The notes: generated by a model not told the origin, from the letters alone. A stretch of 64,000 bases of DNA from Pseudomonadota bacterium (GCA_021801255.1 JAJYYH010000042.1:1-64000); one strand, 5' to 3'. Positions 53,124 through 63,774 are shown, counted from the stretch's first letter. A program made the numbers and translations.

Positions 53124-55931
53124 TCAAGAGGCAGGATCGGCGAGGAATTCGGCGGTGGCCGCGACCGCCGCGGCGAGGCCCGCGCGGCGGATTGGCACGC
53201 CCTCGGGAAAGGCGGGATAAAGCCGGCTCGGCATGCGGCGGTCAAGCAGCACGAAAACCCCGCGATCGCGATGGCCGCGGATCAGCCGCCCGAAAGCCTG
53301 GCGCAGCCGCAGCCGCGCCAGCCGGTCATCATAGGCGCCTGGCGCGCCCAGGGCGAGATGGATGCGGCGCTCGCGGTGGAGAATGTCGGGACGCGGCCAG
53401 GGCACGCGCTCAAATACCACGAGGCGGAGTGCCTGGCCCGGCACATCGACGCCGTCGCGCATCGCATCCGTCCCCAAAAGGCAGCTCTCCTCCTCGGCGC
53501 GGAAGATATCAACCAGGGTCGCGTTGTGCAGGGCATCGACATGCTGGGCATAGAGCGCGATTCCGGCCTCGGCGAGGGCGGGGGCAAGGCGGGCATGGAC
53601 GGCGCGCAGCCGCGCGATGGCGGTGAAAAGGCCGAGCGCGCCGCCACGTGCGGCGAGAAATAGGGCGCGGAAGGCGCCCGCGAGCGCCGCGACATCGCCG
53701 ATCGCGAGATCATCGACAACGAACACCCGGGTCTGCGTGGCGTAGTTGAACGGGCTCGGCAACGCGGCGCGGATCGCCGGAAGCGGCAGATAGTTGGCCC
53801 CGACGCGGGCCTCGGCGGCCTCCCAGGCGGCGACCGGATCGCCGGCGCCAGCATCGCGGAGCGTTGCCGAGGTGATCAGGATCCCGTGCGCCGGAGCGGC
53901 CAGGGTGGCGGCGAAAGGCTCGGTGGGATCGAGCCAGTGACGATGGAGGCCGACCTCGACGCCGCGTTCGCCAAATGTCTCGCGGCGGAGGAACTGGATG
54001 TGGCGGGGCCGCGTACCGGGGATGGGTGGCGACGCAGCCAGCGCCGCCAGCATCTCCCGCCAAGCGGCCAGCCGCTCGAGCGCCCGCCGCCGGAGCGTCC
54101 GGCAGGCCGCCTCGATGCGGGTGCGCATCGCGCTGTCCAGCGTCTCGGCCGCCTCGTCGAGCAGCGCGGCCAAGCCGGCGCGGAGTTTTTCGAGCGGCGC
54201 GGCAAGACGGGCCAGCGCCCGGGCGAAAGCCTCTCCCGCGGCCGCTACCGCCGGGTCGAGAGGGAAAAGATCGACCTCGACGGCACCCCGCGACACCCCC
54301 CCGGGGCCCTCCCGCTGGCGCGCCTCGATCTGGTGATCGAGAGCGGCAAAAAACGCTTCCGCCGCGTTGCCGTGCTCGCCGAGCAGATTTTCTCCCGCCG
54401 CCAATCGTCCCGCCCAGCCCGGCGCCGGCAAGGCGTGGGCGGCGATCAGCGCGGCCTCCAGCGCGCTCTCCAGCGCGGGGTGCTCGGCGAGCACGTCGGC
54501 GAGCCGCGCGCGAAGGCCGCGCGCGCGTGAGCGCGACCCCTCGGCGCCGAGCAGCCATCGGCGCAGCTCCGCCGTTTCCAGCCCGGAAAGGGCGACCGCG
54601 AATGCCGCGTCCGCGGCGTCGAAAAGATGATGCCCTTCGTCGAAGACATAGCGGGTGGGCGGCGGCGCATCGTCATGGGCCTCGCCCCAGTTCCAGAAAT
54701 AGGCCGCCTGGCTCATGACCAGCGCGTGGTTGGCGACCACCAGCTCGGCCTCGGCGCTACGGCGGATGGCATGCTCGACGAAACAGCGCCGCCAGTGCGG
54801 GCAGGCAGCGTGAATGCACTCGCCGCGCCGGTCGGCAAGCGCAAGGATAAAATTCTGGCTGAAAAGTTCGGCGAACCAGCCGGGCAGGTCGCCGCCCTGG
54901 ACATCGCCATCCTCGGTGGCGAGCGCCCAGCGCGCGATCAGCCCAAGCCCAACCGGGAGCGCGTCGCCGCCGAGACCGGTCGTCGCGTCCTGGAAATTGA
55001 GCAGGCAGAGATAATTTTCCCGCCCCTTGCGCACCACCGAGCGAAGTCGCCTGAGGGCGCGGTCGGGATAGAGCCGGGTGAGTTCGGCCTCGATCTGGCG
55101 CTGCAGATGACGGGTAAAGGTGCTGATCCACACCGGGGCGTGGTTGCGCGCTGCCCATAGGCTTGCCGGCGCGATATAGCCGAGCGTCTTGCCGATGCCG
55201 GTGCCGGCCTCGGCCAGCATGAGATGCGGCGCGCCACGCGCCGTCCGTGGCGCGAACGCCTCGGTGACGGCGGCGGCGTAATCGGACTGGCCAGGACGCG
55301 CCTCGGCGGTGTCGCCGAGAATTTCGGCCAGCCGCGCCCGCGCCTCGGCCGCGCCCACGGGATGCGCGGAGGGCGGGGGCGGCGGGGCGGCCTCCTGCCA
55401 CTCCGGCAGCCGCCGCCAGATCGCCACTGCCTCGACGGCGGGGCGCGCGGCCGGGGCGCCGAGAGCGGCCAGCACGAGGGGCGCCCACGGCCAGCCGGCA
55501 GCCCCCAGGGCGGCGGCGAGGGCCGCGGCATCGCGGTTGCGCGGCACATTCCGCGCCGCCGCGAGCCCACGCAGCAGAGCCGCCGCAGCGGCGCAGAGAA
55601 CACTAGGCTGGGCCTCTGGCGCCGCCGGCCAGGGGGTCAGATCGAGGGCAGCGGCAAGGCCGCGCGGGGTCGGCACCAACGCCTCGGCGGGACGGACAAA
55701 AGCAAAAAGTTCCAACAGATCGAGCGCTGGGCGCGGGGATAGCCCGAGCCAGCGCCAGGAGGCGGGGGCATGAACGAGAAGCGGCGGCGGCCCCTCCGCG
55801 AGCGCCGCGGCGATCCGACCTCGCGCACCCTGGCCGGCCTTCTCGACGATGATCTCGCCCAGGGCGGTGAGCAGCGCGGCACCCCCGGCATGGGTGATCA
55901 GCGCCGGCAAGGCGGCGCCCGGATCGGTCAT
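53124..55931 (-). CDS. DinG/XPD-family ATP-dependent helicase
   Basis: This 935-residue superfamily 2 helicase has Walker A EAGTGIGKTLGY (near residue 245), DEAH-type box FDEGHHLF, and C-terminal motifs LLGTDAMRDGVDVPG and RLRQAFGRLIR. Four cysteines (YLCLLN; GECIHAACPHWRRC) between Walker A and the DEAH box form the Fe-S cluster arrangement of DinG/XPD proteins. The N-terminal 220 residues are not a recognised nuclease. The start ATG 55931 is preferred because the promoter's transcript would begin near 55954. It probably unwinds damaged or replication-associated structures. Confidence 0.88.
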   Translation of the reverse strand: MTDPGAALPALITHAGGAALLTALGEIIVEKAGQGARGRIAAALAEGPPPLLVHAPASWRWLGLSPRPALDLLELFAFVRPAEALVPTPRGLAAALDLTPWPAAPEAQPSVLCAAAAALLRGLAAARNVPRNRDAAALAAALGAAGWPWAPLVLAALGAPAARPAVEAVAIWRRLPEWQEAAPPPPPSAHPVGAAEARARLAEILGDTAEARPGQSDYAAAVTEAFAPRTARGAPHLMLAEAGTGIGKTLGYIAPASLWAARNHAPVWISTFTRHLQRQIEAELTRLYPDRALRRLRSVVRKGRENYLCLLNFQDATTGLGGDALPVGLGLIARWALATEDGDVQGGDLPGWFAELFSQNFILALADRRGECIHAACPHWRRCFVEHAIRRSAEAELVVANHALVMSQAAYFWNWGEAHDDAPPPTRYVFDEGHHLFDAADAAFAVALSGLETAELRRWLLGAEGSRSRARGLRARLADVLAEHPALESALEAALIAAHALPAPGWAGRLAAGENLLGEHGNAAEAFFAALDHQIEARQREGPGGVSRGAVEVDLFPLDPAVAAAGEAFARALARLAAPLEKLRAGLAALLDEAAETLDSAMRTRIEAACRTLRRRALERLAAWREMLAALAASPPIPGTRPRHIQFLRRETFGERGVEVGLHRHWLDPTEPFAATLAAPAHGILITSATLRDAGAGDPVAAWEAAEARVGANYLPLPAIRAALPSPFNYATQTRVFVVDDLAIGDVAALAGAFRALFLAARGGALGLFTAIARLRAVHARLAPALAEAGIALYAQHVDALHNATLVDIFRAEEESCLLGTDAMRDGVDVPGQALRLVVFERVPWPRPDILHRERRIHLALGAPGAYDDRLARLRLRQAFGRLIRGHRDRGVFVLLDRRMPSRLYPAFPEGVPIRRAGLAAAVAATAEFLADPAS

Positions 55932-55960
55932 GGCGGGCGGGAACGGAGACACCAAGTGGA

Positions 55961-56009
55961 ATTATACGATACCAGCCGCATTGACCAATATCCGCGTGGT
56001 TCCTAGCTT
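55961..56009. promoter_or_regulatory. Overlapping divergent promoters of dinG-like gene and lysK
   Basis: Plus strand: TTGACC (55981-55986), 17-base spacer, TAGCTT (56004-56009), then ATG of lysK seven bases later. Minus strand: TTGGTC (55988-55983), 16-base spacer, TATAAT (55966-55961). The two -35 regions overlap, so the promoters should compete for polymerase. Confidence 0.6.
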
Positions 56010-56015
56010 GGGCCC

Positions 56016-57719
56016 ATGTCCGACACATTTCGTAACATCAAGCCCGACCTTGCCCCCCCCAAAGCCTTGGACCTCCCCAAAGCCTGGCCCTTCGAGGAAG
56101 CGCTCAGGGTCCAGCGCCGGCTCGCCGCCTCGGGGCGCCAAAGCGCGCTGTTCGCCACCGGCTACGGCCCCTCCGGCCTGCCCCATATCGGCACCTTCGG
56201 CGAGGTCGCCCGCACTTCCTGGGTGCGCCACGCTTTCGGCGCGTTGACCGGCCTGTCCTCGCGGCTGATCGCCTTTTCCGACGACCTCGACGGGCTGCGC
56301 AAGGTGCCCGATAACGTGCCCAACCGGGAGATGCTGGAAAAACATCTCGGCAAGCCGCTCACCCGCATCCCCGATCCGTTCGGCACGCATGACAGTTTCG
56401 GCGCCCATAACAATGCCCGCTTGCAGGGGTTTCTCGACCGGTTCGGCTTCGACTACCAATTCGCCTCGGCCACCGATTATTACACTGCCGGGCGGTTCGA
56501 TGCGGCGCTGCTGCGCCTGCTCGAGGTCTATGACGAGGTGATGGCGGTCATTCTTCCCAGCCTCGGCCCCGAGCGCCGCGCAACCTATGCCCCGATCCTG
56601 CCCATCCATCCCGAAACCGGCGTCGTGATGCAGGTCGCGCTCGAAAAAATCGACCGTGATGCCGCGACAGTGACCTGGCGCGACCCGGAGAGCGGCACAT
56701 TCTACGAAACCCCGGTGACCGGCGGACATTGCAAGCTGCAATGGAAGGCCGATTGGGCGATGCGCTGGCATGCGCTCGGCGTCGATTATGAAATGTCGGG
56801 CAAGGATCTGATCGACAGCGTGCGGCTTTCGGGCAAGATCTGCCGCATTCTCGGCAGCGCGCCGCCGGAGAGCTACACCTACGAATTATTCCTCGACGAA
56901 ACCGGCCAGAAAATCAGCAAATCGAAAGGCAACGGGCTCTCGGTCGAGGACTGGCTGCGTTACGCCCCGCCCGAATCGCTGGCGCAATTCATGTACAACG
57001 CGCCGCAGCGGGCCAAGCGGCTCTATTTCGACGTCATTCCCCGCGCCGTCGATGAATATAACCTCAATCTTGGCAGGGCATTGGAACTCAGCCATTCCGC
57101 AGGACTAGAGAAGCGCGGCGAACTCGACTGGAGAGGAACGGATGGCGCACCCATCACCGATCCCTCGCGCATCGCGAACGTTTATCGTGATCTCATGAGC
57201 ATCTCGGCTTGGCATATTCATTCCGGCCACCTTGAAGGCCAGGCGCCGAGTCCGATCAGCTTCTCTATTCTTCTCAATCTCGCGAGCGTGGTGAATGCGG
57301 AAAATGCGGCAATCCTTTGGAGCTTCGTCAAACGTTATCGGCCGGACGCGACGGCGGAGACGGAGCCATTTCTCGCCCGCCTGATCGATCACGCAATCCT
57401 CTATTACCACGACTTCATTGCCCCTAAGAAACTATACCGCTTCGCCGACGCCACCGAGCGCGCGGCATTGAATGACTTCGCCAAGGCGCTAGCGTGCCTG
57501 CCCGAGGGTGCCCGTGAAGAAGAAATCCAGACCCTGCTCTACGATATCGGCAAGCGCCATCCTTTTCCCGATCTTCGCGCCTGGTTCGGCGCGCTGTATC
57601 AGGTTCTTCTCGGCCAGGATGAAGGACCACGCTTTGGCAATTTCGTCGCGATCTATGGCCGCGCCGAGACCATCGCGCTGATCGAGGCGGCGCTCGCGCG
57701 CCCGGCCGATGCCGCTTGA
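56016..57719 (+). CDS. lysK: Lysyl-tRNA synthetase, class I
   Basis: This 567-residue enzyme is the archaeal-type class I LysRS, found in alphaproteobacteria and spirochaetes in place of the class II form. HIGH appears as [11 protein letters not shown] (near residue 53) and KMSKS as KISKSKGNG (near residue 286). It charges tRNA(Lys). The gene appears to lack a leader: the -10 box ends six bases before the ATG, and there is no clear ribosome site. It overlaps the MprF-like gene by 11 bases, which matters because MprF uses Lys-tRNA. Confidence 0.94.
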   Translation: MSDTFRNIKPDLAPPKALDLPKAWPFEEALRVQRRLAASGRQSALFATGYGPSGLPHIGTFGEVARTSWVRHAFGALTGLSSRLIAFSDDLDGLRKVPDNVPNREMLEKHLGKPLTRIPDPFGTHDSFGAHNNARLQGFLDRFGFDYQFASATDYYTAGRFDAALLRLLEVYDEVMAVILPSLGPERRATYAPILPIHPETGVVMQVALEKIDRDAATVTWRDPESGTFYETPVTGGHCKLQWKADWAMRWHALGVDYEMSGKDLIDSVRLSGKICRILGSAPPESYTYELFLDETGQKISKSKGNGLSVEDWLRYAPPESLAQFMYNAPQRAKRLYFDVIPRAVDEYNLNLGRALELSHSAGLEKRGELDWRGTDGAPITDPSRIANVYRDLMSISAWHIHSGHLEGQAPSPISFSILLNLASVVNAENAAILWSFVKRYRPDATAETEPFLARLIDHAILYYHDFIAPKKLYRFADATERAALNDFAKALACLPEGAREEEIQTLLYDIGKRHPFPDLRAWFGALYQVLLGQDEGPRFGNFVAIYGRAETIALIEAALARPADAA

Positions 57720-59817
57720 GCGAGCAAGGCGGCTCGCCTCGCTGCTCCGTCGCCTGCCGCCGCTGATCGGCCTCGTGCTGCTGATCGGCGCGGTCTTTGT
57801 GGTCCAGCGCGAATTCCGTTCGCTCCGGCTCGAGGACATCCTCGCCGCGGTGGAGGCCATTCCGCGCCGCGCGCTGTTGCTCGCCGCCGGCTTGACCCTG
57901 CTCGCCTATGGCGTGCTCACCTTCTATGACCGGCTAGCGGCGATCTATGCCAAGGCGCGGGTGTCCTATTGGCAAAGCGCCTTTGCCTCGTTCTGCGCCT
58001 ACGCGCTTTCGCATAATCTCGGCTTCGCTGCGGTCTCGGGGGCTGCGGTCAGGCTGCGGCTCTATGCCCATTGGGGTCTCACGCCGGTGCAGATCGGCAA
58101 GGTGATCGCCTTTTGCAGCCTCACCTTCGGTCTTGGCGGCATGGTGCTGGGCGGCGCGATCCTGATTGTCGAACCGCGTGCCGTGCCGCTGCTCGGCAGC
58201 GCCTGGCCGCGACCCGTGCCCTATCTCCTGGGCGCCGGTCTCTGGGCGGTGGTGATCGCCTATGTCTGGATTGCCCGCAGCATCGGCCGGCTCCGCTTGT
58301 TCGGCCAGGAGATCCAGCTTCCTGGCAGCCGCATGGCGGTGCTGCAGGTGCTGCTGGCCACGGCGGATGTCGCGGTGACCGCCGAGATCCTCTACGTCCT
58401 GTTGCCGGACGCCGCGGGGCTCACCTATCTCCGCTGCCTCGCAATCTATGTCGCGGCCTATAGCGCCGGCTTGGCCACCAGCCTGCCGGGTGGCATCGGG
58501 GTGTTCGATAGCGTCATCCTGCTCGGGCTTTCGCCTTATCTCGATGCCCCGCGCATCGTCGGCGCGGTCATCGTTTTCCGCCTCTATTATTACGTCATCC
58601 CGCTGTTCCTCGCCGGCTCCCTGTTCACCGGCAACGAGCTTTTATTGCGTGGGCAAGCGGCCCTGGCGCGCCGCGCCGCCGCCACGGCGGGCGCGGCCGA
58701 GCCTGCTTGGCAGCCGGTCGCGCAATGGAGCGAGCCGGATTTCGCGGTGGCGCTGGCGACCGGGGCGGTGACACTTTCAGGGGCGATGCTGCTGCTGCTG
58801 GGTGTCGTCGGTCCGATGCCGGATATGTCCTGGGTCGATCCCGACCTCGCGGAAATGAGCAGCCCATCGGGGCAGTTCATTCCCTCGCTGATCGGCGCCG
58901 GCCTGCTGGCGCTGGCCTTCGGTCTGTCGCGCCGCGTGACGCTGGCCTGGGGCGCGGTGCTGGTGCTGCTGCTCGGCGCCGCGGCGATCACCGTCGTCGA
59001 GGGCGTGCGCTGGTGGGTTCCCGCCATACTGCTGCTGAGTGCTTTTCTCATCGCGCCCTTCCGCCGCGCCTTTTATCGCCACGCCCATCTCGCCTCCGAC
59101 CCACTCGATCTCGCCACCTCCTTGCCGTTGCTTGCTCTGGTGCTCTGCGTGCTGACCCTTTCGGCCTTCGAGCGCCACATCCGCGGGCTCGCCGATAAGA
59201 GTTGGTGGTCGGTGGTGCTGTCGCCGCAGGCCCCGAACGCGCTTCGGCTCAGCCTGGCGCTCGCGGTGCTGCTCGGGGCGGCAGCGATCTGGCAGCTCGC
59301 CCGGCCGGGACGGGTACGCGCCGAGACCTGGACGGCGGAGGCCGCCTGGCGGTTCCGCGCGCTCGGCGGCGACGCCCCGGCGCCGGCCGACGGGCTGCTC
59401 TGGGGCGAGGCCGGCCGCGCCGCCATCCCGATCCGCCGCGCAGGCCACCTGCTAATCGCGCTCGGCGACCCGGTAGGCGCGGCAGAAGACCGCGTGGCGG
59501 CGATCTGGCGGCTGCGCGATCTCGCCGCCCAGGAAGGATTGCACCCGGCGGTCTATGGCGCGGGAGCGGAATTCCTCAACGTCTATGCCGATATTGGCCT
59601 CTCGCCGGTGCCGCATGAAGGTGCGCCAGGGCGCTATCTGCTCTGCCATAGCGGGCGTGACCTCGCCGCCCTGCTCGCCTCAATGGAACACCAGATTGGG
59701 CAGCCAGAGGGTCAGGATCGGCACATAGGTGATGATGCCGAGGACGATCAGCAGCAGCACGAGAAACGGCAGGATGCCGCGAATCACCTCGCCCACCGGG
59801 GCGTTGGAAATGGTTGA
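57709..59817 (+). CDS. MprF-like flippase with shortened synthase domain
   Basis: The N-terminal half (about 1-330) is the LPG_synthase_TM flippase domain, with [22 protein letters not shown] and [19 protein letters not shown] as family motifs. After further helices, the synthase (DUF2156) domain begins at [28 protein letters not shown] and reads to YADIGLSPV, then loses similarity. MprF/LpiA proteins usually run about 850 residues; this ORF is 702 and its last 46 codons are antisense to the TRAP dctM gene. It lies in an 11-base overlap with lysK. It may still flip lipids but probably cannot make lysyl-phosphatidylglycerol. Confidence 0.75.
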   Translation: MPLERARRLASLLRRLPPLIGLVLLIGAVFVVQREFRSLRLEDILAAVEAIPRRALLLAAGLTLLAYGVLTFYDRLAAIYAKARVSYWQSAFASFCAYALSHNLGFAAVSGAAVRLRLYAHWGLTPVQIGKVIAFCSLTFGLGGMVLGGAILIVEPRAVPLLGSAWPRPVPYLLGAGLWAVVIAYVWIARSIGRLRLFGQEIQLPGSRMAVLQVLLATADVAVTAEILYVLLPDAAGLTYLRCLAIYVAAYSAGLATSLPGGIGVFDSVILLGLSPYLDAPRIVGAVIVFRLYYYVIPLFLAGSLFTGNELLLRGQAALARRAAATAGAAEPAWQPVAQWSEPDFAVALATGAVTLSGAMLLLLGVVGPMPDMSWVDPDLAEMSSPSGQFIPSLIGAGLLALAFGLSRRVTLAWGAVLVLLLGAAAITVVEGVRWWVPAILLLSAFLIAPFRRAFYRHAHLASDPLDLATSLPLLALVLCVLTLSAFERHIRGLADKSWWSVVLSPQAPNALRLSLALAVLLGAAAIWQLARPGRVRAETWTAEAAWRFRALGGDAPAPADGLLWGEAGRAAIPIRRAGHLLIALGDPVGAAEDRVAAIWRLRDLAAQEGLHPAVYGAGAEFLNVYADIGLSPVPHEGAPGRYLLCHSGRDLAALLASMEHQIGQPEGQDRHIGDDAEDDQQQHEKRQDAANHLAHRGVGNG

Positions 59818-60957
59818 GAGCACGAACAGGTTGAGCCCGACGGGCGGATGCACCAGCCCGATTTCCATGTTGTGGGTGAAGATGATGGCGAAATGCACCG
59901 GATCGACGCCCAAGGGCACCAGCGCCGGGGCGAGCACCGGCAAGACCAGCAGCAGGGTCGCCGTGACCTCGAGAAAACAGCCGAGCACCAGCAACAACAC
60001 GTTAATCGCGAGCAGGAATTGCCAGGTGCGAAAGCCATGCGTCGCGACAAAGCGCACGAGGGCGGCGGGGATGCTCGATTGCGTCATCCAATGGCCAAAG
60101 GCCAAGGCGCTGGCGACGATCAGCATGATCGCCCCGGCGCTGCGCATCGCCTCGGCCACCACCGCCAGCGTCTCGCCGGGGCGAAAACCGCGATAGAAAA
60201 AAAGGCTGACGAATAGCGCCATCACCGCCGCGATCGCCGCCGCCTCGGTCACTGTCACGATGCCGCCATAGATCCCGACCAGCACCACCCCCGGCACCAG
60301 CAGGGCGGGCAGGGCGGCCCGTGTCACGCGAAGGCGCATCGGCCACGAAAGCGCCGGTTCGATGGGAAAATTGTTCCGCCGGGCGGTGAACCAGACCCAG
60401 CCGAAGAACGCCGCCGCCTGCAACAGTCCGGGCAGGACACCGGCCAGGAACAGCCGCGGCACCGATTGCTCGGCGACGATGCCATAGAGAATGAGCGCCA
60501 GCGAGGGCGGCACGACGATGCCGATCGTGCCCGAGGCGCCGATCACGCCGAGCGCGAAGGGCCGCGGATAGCCGCGCGCCAGCATCGCCGGCAACAAAAT
60601 AGTGCCCATGGCGAGCGCGGTCGCGACACTCGAGCCGCAGATCGCGGCAAACAGGGTGCAAGCGACCACGGTGACGAGGCCGAGCGAGCCGCGCACGCCA
60701 CCGAGCCAGGCGGTGGCGAGATCGACCAGCGCCTGCGCCACCCCCCCGCGCCGCATGAAAGCCGCCGCCATGACAAAAAGCGGCAGCGCCATCAGCGTCG
60801 TTGAATTGAGCTGATCGATGATGACCTGAGCAACGCCGATCAGCGGCTGTCCCGACGCCCCGTAGAGCGCCGCGGCGGTGATGCCGAGCACGAGGAAGAT
60901 CGGCATGCCGAGCGCGAGCAGGCCGAAAAACAGCACCAGGAACAGCAAAACCGCCAT
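59680..60957 (-). CDS. dctM: TRAP transporter large permease DctM
   Basis: This 425-residue, twelve-helix permease is the DctM subunit. Conserved segments: MAVLLFLVLFFGLLALGMPIF, FAAICGSSVATALAMGTILLPAM, and the C-terminal [19 protein letters not shown] and [10 protein letters not shown]. The start at ATG 60957 is used because the track's 60999 adds a non-conserved tail. It follows dctQ by 10 bases. The antisense overlap with the MprF-like ORF at its 3' end is probably an artefact of that gene's truncation. Confidence 0.9.
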   Translation of the reverse strand: MAVLLFLVLFFGLLALGMPIFLVLGITAAALYGASGQPLIGVAQVIIDQLNSTTLMALPLFVMAAAFMRRGGVAQALVDLATAWLGGVRGSLGLVTVVACTLFAAICGSSVATALAMGTILLPAMLARGYPRPFALGVIGASGTIGIVVPPSLALILYGIVAEQSVPRLFLAGVLPGLLQAAAFFGWVWFTARRNNFPIEPALSWPMRLRVTRAALPALLVPGVVLVGIYGGIVTVTEAAAIAAVMALFVSLFFYRGFRPGETLAVVAEAMRSAGAIMLIVASALAFGHWMTQSSIPAALVRFVATHGFRTWQFLLAINVLLLVLGCFLEVTATLLLVLPVLAPALVPLGVDPVHFAIIFTHNMEIGLVHPPVGLNLFVLSTISNAPVGEVIRGILPFLVLLLIVLGIITYVPILTLWLPNLVFH

Positions 60958-60967
60958 GCCGCGAGGT

Positions 60968-61510
60968 TCAGTCGATGCGCGGAGGCGAGTGCGCGCCAAC
61001 CGTCATGCGCGCCGGATCGAAGGCGAAAACGTAACGTGCCAGCCGCACGAGATAGCGCAGCGCCATCAGCCCTCCGCCCGCCGGCAGGGCGAGATAATAG
61101 AGCCACATCGGGAATTGCAGGTCGGTCGAACTCCGCTCATCGAGCAGCCAGGCGGTCTCAACGATTTGCCCGCCATACCAGACGAGGCCCGCGCAAAATG
61201 CGATGGCGAGCAGGCAGTTGCAGATTTCGGCGGCGCGCTGGCCGGCGGGAGGCAGCAGGCGAAGCACGAGATCGGGGCGCACATGGCCATCGCTCCGCGC
61301 CAGCTCGGAGGCGACGATCATCACCGCCCAGACCAGCAGGTAGACGATCGCCTCCTCCGCCCAGGAGATCGCATGCGCCGGCCAGAAATAGCGGCCGAGT
61401 ACCTGGACGGTTCCGGCGAGCAGGGCGGCGAGCCCGAGCAGGCCGACGACAATGCGCTCGATGCCACGCCAGAGCCGCCCCGGCACCCCTTCAGGCTGCG
61501 GCGCCGACAT
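60968..61510 (-). CDS. dctQ: TRAP transporter small permease DctQ
   Basis: This 180-residue four-helix membrane protein is the DctQ subunit. AHAISWAEEAIVYLLVWAVMIVASELARSDGHVRPDLV carries the typical S/W-x-E-E and GHxRxD pattern. ATG 61510 overlaps dctP by 20 bases. It bridges DctP and DctM of the TRAP system. Confidence 0.88.
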   Translation of the reverse strand: MSAPQPEGVPGRLWRGIERIVVGLLGLAALLAGTVQVLGRYFWPAHAISWAEEAIVYLLVWAVMIVASELARSDGHVRPDLVLRLLPPAGQRAAEICNCLLAIAFCAGLVWYGGQIVETAWLLDERSSTDLQFPMWLYYLALPAGGGLMALRYLVRLARYVFAFDPARMTVGAHSPPRID

Positions 61511-62519
61511 CTTCGGCGACGAGGCGCACGATCTCGGGAGAAATCTTGATTTCGCGGGCAACCCTGTCCTGATCGGGCAGCATTGTGCCCCGCTCGGCCG
61601 TGACCTCGGCGGCCGGCGGCACCGTATAGGTCACGCCATGGGCGATAAGCGCCTGGCGGGCGGCCTCCTGGTCGGCCGCCATCTCGCCGCGATAGGAGAC
61701 GATATTGGCGGCCCAGAGATCGCTCATCAGCTTTTGCAGATCGGCTGGCAGGGTGGTCCAGAAGCGCGTGGCGACGAGGGGGATGTATTCACCGATGAAC
61801 TGGTGATCGGCGAAGGCGTATTTCACCCCGGCCTCCCAGAGCTTGGAGCTTGCGACGCTCTCATCGGTGCTGATCAGCCCGTCGAACGTGCCCTGCGAAA
61901 GCGCAAGCGGCACATTGGGCCAGGCGGTGGTGTTCGGAATGGCCCCGAAAAACCGCGTCCGCCAAGCCACCCCGGCGCCGCCGGAATTGCGGATTTTCAG
62001 CCCCTTGAGATCGCCGTATTCGGTCAGCTTGTGGGCGGCGCTGTACCAGTTCTGATAGCCGAGATCGAGCCACGGGCCGAGCACGCGGCTTTGCAGACGC
62101 TTCTCGATCTCGCCGTTCACCATCGCCCCGGCGCGGCCATCGACGACCTTGTGGGCGATCTCGAAAGGCTGGCCGTAAAGGGCGGGGAGCTGAAACATAT
62201 CGCAATCGGGGATGAAGCCGGTGAGCGTCCAGGTGCCCGGACAAGCCATCTCCACTTGGCCCTGGATCAATCCTTTCGTGACATCGAGATCGGAGAAGAG
62301 CTGGCCGCTCTGGAATAATTCCGTCTTGATCCGGCCCCCCGAGGTGGCTTCAAGTTTTTGCAGATAATCGGCGAGTGATTTGTTGCGGCCATGCGATGGT
62401 GCGGTGTCGAGCGAGCAGCGCAACCGGATCGGCGCCTCGGCGCGGGCGGCGCGCAACAACGCAGGGGCAGCAAGCAAGGCCGCACCAAGGGCGCGGCGGC
62501 GGATCAGGCGCGATGTCAT
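61491..62519 (-). CDS. dctP: TRAP transporter substrate-binding protein DctP
   Basis: This 342-residue periplasmic protein captures the substrate for the DctQM permease. It has a RR-containing (Tat-like) signal (SRLIRRRALGAALLAAPALLRAARA). Typical DctP segments: DYLQKLEATSGGRIKTELFQSGQL and GDLKGLKIRNSGGAGVAWRTRFFGAIPNTTAWPNVPLALSQGTFDGL, including the carboxylate-binding Arg. GGGAGG precedes ATG 62519. The ligand is probably an organic acid used by the downstream ADH/aldolase pathway. Confidence 0.92.
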   Translation of the reverse strand: MTSRLIRRRALGAALLAAPALLRAARAEAPIRLRCSLDTAPSHGRNKSLADYLQKLEATSGGRIKTELFQSGQLFSDLDVTKGLIQGQVEMACPGTWTLTGFIPDCDMFQLPALYGQPFEIAHKVVDGRAGAMVNGEIEKRLQSRVLGPWLDLGYQNWYSAAHKLTEYGDLKGLKIRNSGGAGVAWRTRFFGAIPNTTAWPNVPLALSQGTFDGLISTDESVASSKLWEAGVKYAFADHQFIGEYIPLVATRFWTTLPADLQKLMSDLWAANIVSYRGEMAADQEAARQALIAHGVTYTVPPAAEVTAERGTMLPDQDRVAREIKISPEIVRLVAEDVGAAA

Positions 62520-62589
62520 GGTTTCCTCCCAGGACGACCGAAGCGCCGGCACTTTCCGTGCAAGTCGCCCCGGCCGTCAAGGGCCGGGG

Positions 62590-63771
62590 TTACGCCGCCG
62601 CGTTGCGGCCCGAGGACCAGACCTCGTGATAGAGCGTCAGGATTTCGGCGGCACTCGGCACCCGCGGGTTGTTGGCCGGGCTGCCCGAGGCCAGCGCCTG
62701 CTCGGCCATCAGCGGCAGTTTCGTCTCCCAGGCGACTTGGTCGATGCCGAATTGCCGCGGCCCCGGCACGTCGAGATCGACGTTGAGCCGCGCCAGACCC
62801 GAAGCCAGCTTTTCCGCCGCCGCCTCGTCGCCATCGCCGGCCTCGGCGAAGCCGATCTGGCGCGCCGCCTCGGCATAGCGCGCGAGTGCCTGGCCGAGCC
62901 CGAAGCGGGTCACGGCGGGCAGCAGCATGGCATTCGAAAGCCCGTGCGGGACATGGAAATGCGCGCCGATCGGGCGCGACATGCCATGCACCAGAGCGAC
63001 CGAGCTGTTGGAAAAAGCCAGCCCCGCGAGCGTCGCCCCGAGCATCATTGCCTCGCGTGCGGCGCGGTTCCGCGGATCGCGATAGACGGCGCGCAGATTG
63101 GCCCCGATCAACTGCATGGCGGTGAGCGCCTGGGCGTCGGAATAAGGCGTTGCACGGCGCGAGACGAACGCCTCGAGCGCGTGGGTGAGGCTATCGATGC
63201 CGGTATCGGCGGTGGTGCGCGGCGGCACGGTAAACGTCAGTTCGAAATCGACGAGGGCGGCGAGCGGCAGGGCAGCGAGCCCGGCAATGAGCATCTTTTC
63301 GTCGCGCGCCATATCGGTGATCACGGTGAAGCGTGTCACCTCGGTTCCCGTCCCCGCCGTGGTTGGAATGGCGATGATCGGCAGTGCGGCAAGATCGGCT
63401 TGGTGCGGCACCTTGTAGTCGCGCATCGCGCCACCGCCGGCGGCCAGGATCGCCATGGCCTTGGCGGTATCGATCGGCGAGCCGCCGCCGAAGCCGATCA
63501 GACAGTCGAAATCGCCGCGCCCGATTTCGGCGACCCCAGCCTCGACCACGGTATCGATGGGCTCGGGCACGGTTGCGCTGAACATTTTCGCCGCGATGCC
63601 GGCTTTTTCCAAAGGATCAAGGCAGCGCTGCACGAGGCCGGAGGAGACCATGAAGGGATCGGTGACGATCAGCGGGCGGCGGAGGCCGAATGTCGCGAGC
63701 AGCCCCGCGATGCGCGTCACGCTGCCACCGCCGATCACGATCTGGCGCGGTTGGGTGATGGTGAACTCCAT
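62590..63771 (-). CDS. Iron-containing alcohol dehydrogenase
   Basis: This 393-residue NAD(P)-dependent enzyme is of the group III Fe-ADH family. The cofactor motif is GGGSPIDTAKA (near residue 96). Metal ligands are in TGIDSLTHALEAF (Asp and His) and VHGMSRPIGAHFHVPHG (two His). It could act on an aldehyde or alcohol intermediate. It sits between the partial class II aldolase gene and the TRAP genes, suggesting a shared catabolic operon. Confidence 0.9.
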   Translation of the reverse strand: MEFTITQPRQIVIGGGSVTRIAGLLATFGLRRPLIVTDPFMVSSGLVQRCLDPLEKAGIAAKMFSATVPEPIDTVVEAGVAEIGRGDFDCLIGFGGGSPIDTAKAMAILAAGGGAMRDYKVPHQADLAALPIIAIPTTAGTGTEVTRFTVITDMARDEKMLIAGLAALPLAALVDFELTFTVPPRTTADTGIDSLTHALEAFVSRRATPYSDAQALTAMQLIGANLRAVYRDPRNRAAREAMMLGATLAGLAFSNSSVALVHGMSRPIGAHFHVPHGLSNAMLLPAVTRFGLGQALARYAEAARQIGFAEAGDGDEAAAEKLASGLARLNVDLDVPGPRQFGIDQVAWETKLPLMAEQALASGSPANNPRVPSAAEILTLYHEVWSSGRNAAA

Positions 63772-63774
63772 GGT

